A DNA stretch of 64,000 nt, taken from positions 15,913 through 79,912 of the forward strand of contig JBLHLW010000010.1 of NCBI GenBank assembly GCA_047621345.1, written 5' to 3'. Below are positions 26,309-35,500 of this stretch, one piece after another. The notes under the pieces are model-generated. The model did not search any database. It saw nothing but the letters and a program-made list of their open reading frames with translations, and was not told the origin of the DNA. How positions within the stretch are numbered: position 1 is the stretch's first letter; each line of letters starts with the position of its first letter. Source of the stretch: Actimicrobium sp047621345. GTDB taxonomy: Bacteria; Pseudomonadota; Gammaproteobacteria; Burkholderiales; Burkholderiaceae_D. Both the position numbers and the translations under genes were made by a program.

Positions 26309-26830
26309 ATAGCTACTGACAAGTCACATCGCATCAACGGCGAAATTACTGCACCCGAGCTGCGTTTGAGCGGCGTAGAAAACGAAGCACTTGGTATCGT
26401 TACGCTAGCTGAGGCCTTCCGTATGGCGGAAGAAGCAAACGTGGACCTCGTGGAGATTGCGCCGACAGCGCAGCCTCCGGTCGCACGCCTGATGGATTAT
26501 GGCAAGTTCAAGTATCAGGAGCAGAAGAGAGCTCATGAGGCTAAGCTAAGACAAAAAATCATTTTGGTCAAAGAGGTGAAATTTCGCCCTGGTACCGACG
26601 ATGGTGACTATGGCATCAAGCTGCGTAATCTGATTAAATTTTTGGATGATGGCGATAAAACCAAGATCACGCTGCGCTTTCGCGGTCGTGAAATGGCCCA
26701 TCAGGATATCGGTGTGCGAATGCTTGAGCGTCTGAAGCTCGATCTTGAGCCGTATGGTCAAGTAGAGCAATGGCCGAAGATGGAAGGTCGTCAGATGATC
26801 ATGGTACTGGCACCCAAGAAAAAGAAATAA
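26309..26830 (+). CDS. infC: Translation initiation factor IF-3, non-standard ATA start
   Basis: IF-3 (173 residues) binds the 30S subunit and checks the start codon. The frame is homologous to IF-3 from ATDKSHRINGEITAPELRL onward, yet no ATG, GTG or TTG lies at the expected N-terminus. The codon at 26309 is ATA, preceded by AAAAGGAA at a normal distance. infC genes classically use rare starts (AUU in E. coli), which allows IF-3 to repress its own translation. An ATT at 26303 is in frame but too close to the ribosome site; TTG at 26366 would remove about 19 conserved residues. The C-terminal domain (VKFRPGTDDGDYGIKLRN) is intact. Confidence 0.93.
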   Translation: MATDKSHRINGEITAPELRLSGVENEALGIVTLAEAFRMAEEANVDLVEIAPTAQPPVARLMDYGKFKYQEQKRAHEAKLRQKIILVKEVKFRPGTDDGDYGIKLRNLIKFLDDGDKTKITLRFRGREMAHQDIGVRMLERLKLDLEPYGQVEQWPKMEGRQMIMVLAPKKKK

Positions 26831-26868
26831 GATTCGCGTGGGGCTTTCATTTTAAGACCCGCGCAATA

Positions 26869-26973
26869 GCGATGGACTCGATTCCATCGCATAACAAGTG
26901 AGAGCAGGCATCCAAGCGCAACGAAATGTTGCCACCTGCAATCATGTTAAAAACGGAGCTGTCCCAAAGACAG
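26869..26973 (+). promoter_or_regulatory. Structured leader between infC and rpmI
   Basis: Two hairpins can form. GCGATGGA/TCCATCGC (26869-26890) is a perfect 8-bp stem with no T tract. CTGTC/GACAG (26959-26973) sits between a GGAG (26955-26958) and the rpmI ATG at 26981. Folding the second hairpin would bring the GGAG to about 7 nt from the ATG. In other bacteria this operon is autoregulated by L20 through RNA structures before rpmI; a similar role here is inferred. Confidence 0.45.
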
Positions 26974-26980
26974 AGTTGCT

Positions 26981-27178
26981 ATGCCTAAAATGAAAACGAA
27001 AAGTGCCGCTAAAAAGCGCTTTCGCGTCCGTCCAGGTGGTACCGTCAAACGCGGTTCGGCTTTCAAACGCCACATCTTGACCAAAAAAACGACCAAGACC
27101 AAGCGTCAACTGCGCGGTGCCAAAGAAGTCCATGCCACAAACATGGTTTCGGTCCGTTCGATGCTTCCGTACGCTTAA
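26981..27178 (+). CDS. rpmI: 50S ribosomal protein L35
   Basis: This 65-residue basic protein has the complete L35 pattern: PKMKTKSAAKKRF, then RPGGTVKRGSAFKRHILTKK. It is part of the large ribosomal subunit. It lies between infC and rplT, the conserved bacterial order. The ribosome site is unusual, with the nearest GGAG 22 nt upstream and a small hairpin in between. Confidence 0.96.
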   Translation: MPKMKTKSAAKKRFRVRPGGTVKRGSAFKRHILTKKTTKTKRQLRGAKEVHATNMVSVRSMLPYA

Positions 27179-27205
27179 CCTCACACTCAAATTTAAGGAG
27201 TTACT

Positions 27206-27565
27206 ATGCCTAGAGTAAAACGTGGGGTCACAGCACGGGCCCGTCATAAAAAAGTTTTAGATCAAGCTAAAGGCTACCGTGGTCGCCGCAGCAAGGTATA
27301 CCGTATTGCCAAGCAAGCAGTTATGCGCGCTGGTCAATATGCGTATCGCGATCGCCGCAACAAGAAGCGTGTTTTCCGTGCACTGTGGATCACCCGTATT
27401 AACGCGGCCAGCCGCGAGCACGGCATGACTTACAGCGTTTTCATGAACGGTCTGAAGCGCGCTTCGATCGGCCTGGACCGCAAAGTTCTAGCTGACATGG
27501 CAGTGATGGACAAGCCAGCATTCGCTGCGATTGTCAATCAGGTAAAGGCCAACTTCGCCGCTTAA
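27206..27565 (+). CDS. rplT: 50S ribosomal protein L20
   Basis: This 119-residue protein starts PRVKRGVTARARHKKVLDQA and shows the usual AYRDRRNKKRVFRALWITR core. It is an early 23S rRNA binding protein needed for 50S assembly and, in many bacteria, the repressor of rpmI-rplT translation. AAGGAG lies at normal distance before the ATG at 27206. A strong terminator-like hairpin follows at 27607-27643. Confidence 0.97.
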   Translation: MPRVKRGVTARARHKKVLDQAKGYRGRRSKVYRIAKQAVMRAGQYAYRDRRNKKRVFRALWITRINAASREHGMTYSVFMNGLKRASIGLDRKVLADMAVMDKPAFAAIVNQVKANFAA

Positions 27566-27606
27566 TAGCTGTTGAAGTCAGGACAGTTTCACACCAGTCC
27601 GTCAAG

Positions 27607-27643
27607 CGGGGCAAAGGTTCACACCTGCGCCCCGTTTTGTTTT
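27607..27643 (+). terminator. Terminator or attenuator between rplT and pheS
   Basis: The outer stem CGGGGC/GCCCCG encloses an inner stem AGGT/ACCT with a TCAC loop and is followed by TTTTGTTTT. It would partly end transcripts after rplT. I see no Phe-rich leader frame before it, so control of pheST by a PheM-type peptide is not supported here. Confidence 0.65.
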
Positions 27644-27687
27644 CAGTCCCCTATTCGGCCATTTTTCTCCTGAACGGGAAACCTCGC

Positions 27688-28704
27688 ATGAACCCCCTAG
27701 AACAAATCGTATTGCAAGCCCAAACTGATTTTATTGATGCGGCCGACGCGGCTGCATTGGAAAATACAAAAGCCAAATATCTTGGTAAGACTGGCCTGAT
27801 TACGGAGCAAATGAAGGCGCTCGGTAAGCTTGCTCCCGACGAGCGCAAAGTCCATGGCGCGATTATTAATGCCGCTAAAGAAAAAATAGAAGCCGCATTA
27901 ACCGCGCGACGCGAGGCGCTGGCCGACGCTCAAATGCAAACTCGTCTCGACGCTGAAGCGATTGACGTGACGTTGCCGGGGCGTGGACATGGGATGGGGG
28001 GAATCCACCCTGTCATGAGAACTTGGCAACGTGTTGAAGAAATTTTTGCATCGATTGGTTTCGACGTGGCCGATGGTCCGGAAATTGAAACCGACTGGAC
28101 GAATTTTACGGCCCTCAATAGCCCGGAAAATCATCCTGCGCGCTCAATGCAGGATACGTTCTATATCGATGGTGAAGATAACGAAGGCAAGCCCTTGCTT
28201 TTGCGTACCCACACGAGTCCGATGCAAGTGCGCTACGCACGCATGAACAAGCCGCCAATTAAAGTGATTGCGCCAGGCCGAACTTACCGTGTTGACAGTG
28301 ACGCGACGCATTCTCCGATGTTTCATCAAGTCGAAGGATTATGGATCGCTGAAGACATCAGTTTTGCTGATTTGAAAGGCGTGTACCTCAACTTTGTTCG
28401 CGCTTTCTTCGAAACCGATGATCTGCAAGTCCGCTTTCGTCCCTCGTATTTTCCATTCACCGAGCCATCTGCAGAGATCGATATTGCGTTTGGGTCGGGA
28501 CCGTTGAAAGGTCGTTGGCTGGAAGTATCCGGTGCCGGACAAGTGCATCCGTCAGTAGTGCGCAACATGGGAATTGACCCCGAAAAATATATTGGGTTCG
28601 CCTTTGGATCAGGCCTGGAACGCCTGACGATGCTGCGCTACGGTATTAGCGACCTCCGCCTGTTTTACGAAGGTGATTTGCGCTTCCTTAAACAGTTCAA
28701 CTGA
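27688..28704 (+). CDS. pheS: Phenylalanyl-tRNA synthetase alpha subunit
   Basis: The 338-residue catalytic subunit of PheRS has an N-terminal coiled coil and class II motifs, including GRGHGMGGIHPV, PENHPARSMQDTFY, RTHTSPMQVR, and GFAFGSGLERLTMLRYGI near the end. I start at ATG 27688, with GGGAA 7 nt upstream; a TTG at 27637 adds residues not typical of the family. It forms an alpha2-beta2 enzyme with PheT encoded 88 bp downstream. Confidence 0.96.
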   Translation: MNPLEQIVLQAQTDFIDAADAAALENTKAKYLGKTGLITEQMKALGKLAPDERKVHGAIINAAKEKIEAALTARREALADAQMQTRLDAEAIDVTLPGRGHGMGGIHPVMRTWQRVEEIFASIGFDVADGPEIETDWTNFTALNSPENHPARSMQDTFYIDGEDNEGKPLLLRTHTSPMQVRYARMNKPPIKVIAPGRTYRVDSDATHSPMFHQVEGLWIAEDISFADLKGVYLNFVRAFFETDDLQVRFRPSYFPFTEPSAEIDIAFGSGPLKGRWLEVSGAGQVHPSVVRNMGIDPEKYIGFAFGSGLERLTMLRYGISDLRLFYEGDLRFLKQFN

Positions 28705-28792
28705 TCAACCCGTCTGCGTGATCGTTGACAGGGAAGCGATAACTGGTTTGAATCCTTGTCATCCGCGACAGCCGTAGTCAAAAGGTTTACAC

Positions 28793-31222
28793 ATGCAATT
28801 TTCAGAAAGCTGGCTCCGTTCAATGGTCAACCCGACGATGACGTCGGACGAACTGTCACACTTGCTCACGATGTCTGGCCTCGAGGTCGAAGAAGTCGCG
28901 CCCGTGGCACCTCCCTTCTCTCATGTCGTAGTCGGTGAAGTACTGGAGTTATCGCGGCATCCGAATGCCGATCGCCTCAATGTCTGTCAGGTGGATGTCG
29001 GCACCGGTACGCTACTCAACATTGTGTGCGGTGCACCGAACGTGCGAGTTGGGATGAAAGTGGTGTGTGCTATGGCCGGCGCGATATTGCCGCCTGGCGC
29101 GGATGGCAACCCGTTCGAGATCAAGGTCGGACAACTACGTGGCGTTGAATCTCAAGGTATGTTGTGTTCCGCCAAAGAGCTCAAGTTATCTGATGATCAC
29201 GGCGGGCTCATCGATTTACCTGAAGATGCGCCGGTAGGCCAAAATTTCCGTGATTATTTTCAGTTAAATGATCTGAAGTTCACGATTAAGCTCACGCCGA
29301 ACAAGGCAGACTGTCTCTCCGTGTTGGGTGTGGCGAGAGAGGTCTCCGCACTGACCGGATGTGTGCTGAAAAAACCGACATATCAAAAAGTGGAAGTAAC
29401 TCTCGCCGATGTGTTGCCAGTCAAAGTCAGTGCGCCCGACCTATGCGGTCGATTTACTGGCCGTATCATTCGGGGATTGAATGCGCGAGCGCTAACGCCA
29501 GAGTGGATGAAGCAGCGTTTGGAGCGGAGCGGGCAACGCTCTATTTCTGCGCTAGTCGATATTTCGAACTTCGTGATGCTTGAGTTGGGACAGCCGACAC
29601 ATGTTTTTGATCTTTCCAAAATACATGGTGGACTTGAAGTGCGTTGGGGGCGTTCGGGTGAAACGCTGAAGCTCCTGAACGGTAATACTGTCAGCGTGGA
29701 CGATTGGGTCGGTGTCATCGCCGATGATCATGAAATTGAATCCCTAGCGGGAATCATGGGTGGCGATGCCACTTCAGTGTCGCTCGATACGCAGGACATT
29801 TATCTTGAGGCCGCTTTTTGGTACCCGCATGCGATACAGGGTCGGTCACGGCGTTTTAATTTTTCGACCGATGCAGGTCATCGATTTGAACGTGGAGTCG
29901 ACTTTGCCGCGACTGTTGACAGTATTGAGCGTATCACCGCTTTGATCATGGAAATCTGTGGCCTTCCGGACGTGACCAAGGTAGGACCGATCGACGACCA
30001 GATCGTGAATCTGCCTGAGCGGAGTCCGGTCCAGTTACGCACCGACCGTGCAAGTAAAGTCATCGGTGTGCCATTTACGGATTTGCAAGTTGGCGATATT
30101 TTCACGCGCTTGGGACTGCAGTATTCACAGTCGCCGGGCTTATTCCAGGTGACGCCGCCGTCATTCAGGTTCGACATTGAGATCGAAGAAGACCTGATCG
30201 AAGAAGTGGCCCGCGTGTTCGGTTTTGAAAATATTCCAGCGCTACCACCGGTTGCTGCCAGTGCGATGCGGATCGATCCTGAAGTGAAAAGATCCCTGTT
30301 CACGTTGCGTCGGCAAATTGCAGACATGGATTATCAAGAGGTCGTTAATTTCAGTTTCGTTGAAGAGGCGTGGGAACGCGATTTCGCCGGAAATAATCAC
30401 CCGATCAGGCTTCGAAATCCGATCGCAAGTCAGTTCAGCGTGATGCGGTCAACCTTGATCGGAAGTCTCGTTGCGAATGTCCGCTATAACCTCAACCGTA
30501 AAGTGGCAAGAATTCGCGTTTTTGAATTTGGTGCGGTTTATCAGCGTGACGTGTCGGTAGAAAATGGTCCTCTGTCAGTAGGTGGTTATTCGCAATCCAA
30601 ACGTCTTGCCGTACTAGCCTATGGTCCGTTAGTTGAGGAGCAATGGGGGCAGCAAACACGCTCTGTTGATTATTTCGATATCAAAGCCGATCTGGAGTCG
30701 TTAATGGCGCCGATTGTGCCGTGCTTTGTACCAAATCAACATCCGGCGCTTCATCCTGGCAGATCGGCCACGATCATGGTTGACGGCAGGCCAGTCGGTT
30801 TCATCGGCGAGCTCCACCCGCGTCTGCAGCAGCGCTATGAACTGGCGCATTCGCCTGTGCTCTTTGAAGTGGAAGCGCAGATTTTGCAGCAGCGTGCTTT
30901 ACCTGTCCATCAAGAGCTTTCGAAGTATCCGGCCGTGACGCGGGATTTGGCTGTCGTCGTGGAGCAGCGGATTCAAATGCAAGTTTTGTTAGATGATTTT
31001 GAGCTGGAAGTTATCCAGAATCCGTTATGTAAATCAGTGCAAGCTATTGTTTTATTTGACGAATATCGTGGTGCAGGGTTGCCCGCAGGGGAGAAAAGTC
31101 TTGCATTCAGATTCACCTTGCAAGATACTCAAAGTACACTGCAGGACGACAAAGTTGACGCTGCAATGGCTGCGATGATGTCGTCTGTGACCAAGAAACA
31201 TGGCGCGAAATTGCGCACCTAG
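28793..31222 (+). CDS. pheT: Phenylalanyl-tRNA synthetase beta subunit
   Basis: This 809-residue protein has the normal length for the family. It shows the tRNA-binding OB domain (VVVGEVLELSRHPNADRLNV, VCGAPNVRVG), B3/B4 editing region, B5 domains (QLRTDRASKVIGVPFTD), the catalytic-like core and a C-terminal FDX-ACB anticodon domain (HQELSKYPAVTRDLAVVV). It recognises tRNA-Phe and edits misacylated Tyr. Confidence 0.96.
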   Translation: MQFSESWLRSMVNPTMTSDELSHLLTMSGLEVEEVAPVAPPFSHVVVGEVLELSRHPNADRLNVCQVDVGTGTLLNIVCGAPNVRVGMKVVCAMAGAILPPGADGNPFEIKVGQLRGVESQGMLCSAKELKLSDDHGGLIDLPEDAPVGQNFRDYFQLNDLKFTIKLTPNKADCLSVLGVAREVSALTGCVLKKPTYQKVEVTLADVLPVKVSAPDLCGRFTGRIIRGLNARALTPEWMKQRLERSGQRSISALVDISNFVMLELGQPTHVFDLSKIHGGLEVRWGRSGETLKLLNGNTVSVDDWVGVIADDHEIESLAGIMGGDATSVSLDTQDIYLEAAFWYPHAIQGRSRRFNFSTDAGHRFERGVDFAATVDSIERITALIMEICGLPDVTKVGPIDDQIVNLPERSPVQLRTDRASKVIGVPFTDLQVGDIFTRLGLQYSQSPGLFQVTPPSFRFDIEIEEDLIEEVARVFGFENIPALPPVAASAMRIDPEVKRSLFTLRRQIADMDYQEVVNFSFVEEAWERDFAGNNHPIRLRNPIASQFSVMRSTLIGSLVANVRYNLNRKVARIRVFEFGAVYQRDVSVENGPLSVGGYSQSKRLAVLAYGPLVEEQWGQQTRSVDYFDIKADLESLMAPIVPCFVPNQHPALHPGRSATIMVDGRPVGFIGELHPRLQQRYELAHSPVLFEVEAQILQQRALPVHQELSKYPAVTRDLAVVVEQRIQMQVLLDDFELEVIQNPLCKSVQAIVLFDEYRGAGLPAGEKSLAFRFTLQDTQSTLQDDKVDAAMAAMMSSVTKKHGAKLRT

Positions 31223-31241
31223 GGCGGGCGGAAGTTAAACA

Positions 31242-31655
31242 ATGAACGATGTTATTTCGACGCAATTCCAATCTGTGCTGAGCGCTGACCTCGATCGTGC
31301 GATGTTAGTCGCTCAGGTCCGCTCTCAGGCAGAAAAAGATTTGCCAACGCTGACCAAAGCAGAACTTGCGGAACTTTTGTTCGAGCAGGTTGGCCTGAAC
31401 AAGCGGGAAGCAAAGGACATGGTCGAGACTTTCTTTGATGAGATCCGTAACGCGCTGGAGCGAGGCGAGTCAGTAAAGCTGTCGGGTTACGGTAATTTTC
31501 AACTTCGAGATAAGCCCCAGCGGCCAGGTAGGAACCCAAAGACCGGACAAGAAATTCCCATCACTGCGCGTCGAGTAGTGACTTTTCATGCGAGTCAAAA
31601 ATTGAAAAGCATGGTCGAAAATACAAGTGACGCCACACCTTTAAATGAAGTTTGA
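31242..31655 (+). CDS. ihfA: Integration host factor alpha subunit, N-terminally extended
   Basis: The core from PTLTKAELAELLFEQVGLNK to the end is a standard IHF-alpha/HU fold with the DNA-intercalating arm (RPGRNPKTGQEIPI). IHF bends DNA and supports recombination, transcription and replication. The 137-residue frame has about 35 residues before the fold (starts MNDVISTQFQSVLSADLDRA), whereas the E. coli protein is 99 residues. GGAAG lies upstream of the ATG at 31242, supporting the long form; Met21 is the alternative start. It follows pheT after 19 bp. Confidence 0.93.
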   Translation: MNDVISTQFQSVLSADLDRAMLVAQVRSQAEKDLPTLTKAELAELLFEQVGLNKREAKDMVETFFDEIRNALERGESVKLSGYGNFQLRDKPQRPGRNPKTGQEIPITARRVVTFHASQKLKSMVENTSDATPLNEV

Positions 31656-31663
31656 AGCATCTA

Positions 31664-32053
31664 ATGAACGAGCGATCAAACAAGCCTGAACATATCGTAT
31701 TGCCTCAGATACCCGCAAAACGCTACTTCACGATTGGCGAAGTCAGTGAGCTCTGTGGGGTAAAGCCGCATGTTTTACGCTATTGGGAACAAGAATTTAC
31801 GCAATTAAGGCCAGTGAAGAGGCGTGGTAATCGCCGTTATTATCAGCATCACGAAGTACTGTTAATTCGGCGCATCAGAGAATTGCTCTATGAGCAGGGT
31901 TTCACCATCAGTGGAGCGCGTAATAAACTTGATCATCGGCTTATTCGTGACGATGAGATGAATGATGCACCAGAAAATCGGCCATTGATTGATCCGTTGT
32001 ACTCTGAAATTCGCGCGGAATTATTCGAAATTCTTTCGCTCCTTGAGAAATAG
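31664..32053 (+). CDS. MerR-family transcriptional regulator
   Basis: The 129-residue protein has the MerR winged helix (KRYFTIGEVSELCGVKPHVL, RYWEQEF, RRGNRRYYQHHEVLLI) followed by a short helix and no obvious ligand domain. This type is regularly found directly after ihfA in betaproteobacteria and resembles MlrA-like regulators. No metal-binding Cys cluster is seen. I start at ATG 31664, eight bases after the ihfA stop. Targets are unknown. Confidence 0.88.
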   Translation: MNERSNKPEHIVLPQIPAKRYFTIGEVSELCGVKPHVLRYWEQEFTQLRPVKRRGNRRYYQHHEVLLIRRIRELLYEQGFTISGARNKLDHRLIRDDEMNDAPENRPLIDPLYSEIRAELFEILSLLEK

Positions 32054-32075
32054 GGCGATCAAAAATTGACTACAG

Positions 32076-32579
32076 TCAGAGTGCCGGTCTCACTGCCACT
32101 GTCCCGACATAGCCTTCTGGCAGTGCCAACGACCAACACGTAACACCGACCATCGCCGGTGCGCTCGCCCACTCCACCAATCCGCATCCGAGCAATTTTA
32201 GCTGTGCTTCACGTTGTGTCCATTCGTGTGCGAAGCAGCATGCACGTTCGTCGTCATTGCTACTGGCAATCCGCGCCGTCGCAGTAGGTCCGAGATAATC
32301 GCGCGCGACCACATCCCAGTCCCGCATCAGGCGATCGTTCAGACGCATCACATCAATCCCGACTGCGCCGTGTCTATGCACCGCAGCGATCGAGAATCCG
32401 GAGGCGTGCGAGATCGAGGTCGAGGCGCCAATTGTCTCAGGCACGTCGCTCAACGCCTGGCGCACCAGCAAGCGGGCTTGCGTCCGATCCTCGCCCTGTG
32501 GGGTGCGCAGACCAATGAGTAGCAACCCCGATACGGGCATTGTTAGCACTCCCGGCCAGTACTGCAACGCCAGCGTCAT
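32076..32579 (-). CDS. 4'-phosphopantetheinyl transferase (Sfp-type)
   Basis: This 167-residue protein has the Sfp-superfamily motifs in order: SISHASGFSIAAV, the Mg-binding VGIDVMRLN and FAHEWTQREAQLKLLG (WxxKE variant with Arg for Lys). It is shorter than Sfp (about 224). It begins one base after the stop of the Pls/PosA-type synthetase, so it very likely installs the phosphopantetheine arm on Ser564 of that enzyme's carrier domain. The GIDV-M in place of GIDVE is a minor deviation. Confidence 0.82.
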   Translation of the reverse strand: MTLALQYWPGVLTMPVSGLLLIGLRTPQGEDRTQARLLVRQALSDVPETIGASTSISHASGFSIAAVHRHGAVGIDVMRLNDRLMRDWDVVARDYLGPTATARIASSNDDERACCFAHEWTQREAQLKLLGCGLVEWASAPAMVGVTCWSLALPEGYVGTVAVRPAL

Positions 32580-32580
32580 C

Positions 32581-35500
32581 TTAAAAAATGGCCGGTACGG
32601 CAGGGCAACCGCGCCAGCTTGATCCCGCCGGGATGAACTCGCCTTTCATCACGAGTGTCAGCGCACCCAGACGCGCGTCGTCGCCGACGACAGCGCCGTA
32701 CAGAACCGAACTGCGCGGCCCCATGTAGACGCGTTTGCCGATGATGACGTGGTCAATCTTCATCACCCGGTCTTCGAACAAATGAGTTTGCGGGCAAGCC
32801 AGCGCATTGATTTCGCTATGGTCGCCGATCGTCACGCAATCGAATTCGGTGATGTCAGTGGTGTCCATGTAGACGCCGCGGCCGATCTTGCAACCGAGCA
32901 GACGGAAGGCCCACGGAAGCATTGGTGTGCCACGCAGGTAGTTCATGAAGTTCAGCACCGCGACGCCTTCGTACAGGTTCGATGCGGCTTCCGATAACCA
33001 GACGAACGGTGTCCACATCGGCACGCTACGTTGGACATAACGGCCCAATACCAGCCACTTGAGCAACGCCACGAACAGGAAACTACCGGCGCCATACGCC
33101 AGTCCAGTGAGAGCGAGGCTGCGCAGCACGGGCCACCAGATCCCGGCGTCGGCCAGTGGCATCAGGTCCAGTACGACGGTGTAGCCGACGGCGGTGACGA
33201 TGGCGTGTGGTGCAATGATGCGGAAGGCTTCGATCAAACCACGTGCCAGTCGCCGTTGCGGCGAAGGGTGATAAGTCAGGTGTTCGGGAAAACCACTGAC
33301 GGTTTCGCGCGCCGGCAAGTTGATGGGTGGCGAACCGAACCAGGTGTCGCCGTCCTTCATCAAGTGATTTTCAGGGGCGCGTGAATAAACGCCGATCAGC
33401 ACGTTCTCGGGCAAGATTGTGCCATCAGCAATGTAGGCGCAATTGCCGACAAAGCTGCGACGGGAAATGACCGTGGGCTGCATCGTCATCCAGCCACCGT
33501 CGATCTGCTCGTCGCCGAGCAGCACCGCATCAGCGATGAAGGTTTCATCTCCGAGGGTCAGCATATCGGGCACCACGCCCAGTGCGGTTGAAATCTCCGC
33601 ATCACGGCCGACCTTGGCGCCTAGCAGTCGGTACCAGATCGGCGCGAATACGGTCGCATAAACGCCGTGCAGAACATGCAGGCTGGATTCCTGGATCTGG
33701 TTGACCAGCCATTTGCGGCAGTAGACATTGCTGTGCACCGGCCAGGTACCCGGTTGCAATCGCGGCAGCAAACCCCATCGGATACCTGCCGACAAGAGCG
33801 CCGTGCAAATGATCATCACCGCAGCAGCAGGGCAGGCCATGATGAAGTACTTGGTCAGCTGGAAGACTTCGTTCGAACTTTGCAGCCATGGCGAGCGATC
33901 GGCGTCGTCGAGCCAGTCGATCAACATGAAACTCGGAAATACGGGTAGAAAAAACAGCGTCGTGATCAGTAGTGCACCAAAGACGAAATAGATCGCTTCG
34001 CAGCTTAACCGCAAGCTCGACACTGGCGGGCGCGGCGGATTCGAGGTCATGTCGAAAGGGCCGGTATCGCTGGCCGGGGAACCGCTCCAGTTGCGTCCTG
34101 CCGGGATCGCCATGCCATCGCTCAGTGCCGACTGGGCATCAAGATGGCCGTAATCGCCGATGCGGGTATTGCCTTCCAAAATCGAATACGAACCGACGCA
34201 GCTGTGTTCGCCGAGGGTGATCGCGCCGATGATGAGCTCACCGTGCTGGACCCGGGCGTTCTCAAAATTGGTGGCATTACCGATACTGCTGCCGGACCCG
34301 ATGGTCAGCAAGTGCGCGGCACGCAGCGTCATCGAGCCGATCACGACATCGTTGCCGATACGCGCACCGAGTGCACGCAGCCAGCCGTTGTAGAGCGACG
34401 AGCCGCTGAGCAAATAGGCCGGAGCCGATTCGATCACGCGGTCGGCCAGCCACCAGCGATAATAGGTCAGTCCCCAAAGCGGATAGCGCCCAGGTTTCAG
34501 GCGGCGCACCAGCAGCAGATGAGCAACAATCGCAAAACCGAATTCGAGTAGTGTAGTCAGCATGAAGACCCCGACCGAGGCCGCGATCGCGCGCACGATC
34601 GAGTCGCCCGGATCGCCGGTGAAGTAGTGGTAGGTGAAAAAAGGCGCCAGCCATTGCGCCATGCGCAACGCCACCAACGCGGGGATCGCCGCAGCTTGAC
34701 CGGCACCACATAGCCAGCGTCGCCAGGCCGATGGTGGGGTCCAGTTGAGATCCGGTGTGACGGTAGCCGGCGGCGCTTCGGCGAGCACGTCGGCGATACG
34801 GCCGATCAGCCGGTTCTTGTAGATGTCGCTAACGGTCACATGGGCAAAGCGTGGGTCCGTACGCAAGGCCGAAGCCAGTCGCGCTGCAAATAGCGAATGT
34901 CCGCCAAGGTCGGTAAAGAAATCCAGCGTGCGTCGGATTGGCTGGCCCGGGAACAGCTTGCCGAGTGCACCGAATAGCGCTTCTTCGGCCATGTTTAGCG
35001 GTGTATCCGAAGCCGCCGCATCGATGGCGACAAATGTCAGCGGACGCGCCTTGAGCTGGTTGCGATCAATCTTGCCAGAGGTCAGGCGCGGCATTTCGGA
35101 CAGAGTTTCATAGTGCCCCGGCACCATGTAGGGCGGCAGTACTTGCATCAGCGCAGCACGCAGCATGGCAGGTGTCGGTGCGATAGCCGCATCGGTCACG
35201 AGGAAGGCGACCAACTGGTCAATACCTGCTTCCTGGCGCAGCAGTACGGCGGCGGTGCCGACACCGGCCTGCTCGACCAGTACCGCTTCGATTTCGCCAA
35301 GCTCGACGCGAAAACCCCGTATCTTGACTTGCGAATCGGTACGGCCAAGACAATCAATATTGCCGGATTCATCGATGCGAGCAAGATCGCCGGTGCGGTA
35401 CAGACGGCGGTCATGTTCGCCTACGGACCAAGGATTGGTGAGGAATTTTTCAGCGGTCAGATCAGGCCGGCCGAGATAGCCGAGTGCCACGCCGGGACCG

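Noticed and set aside
27566..27687. PheM-like leader peptide before pheS
   Set aside because: A Phe-containing stretch exists after the terminator T tract, but it has no start codon or ribosome site and lies on the wrong side of the hairpin for attenuation.
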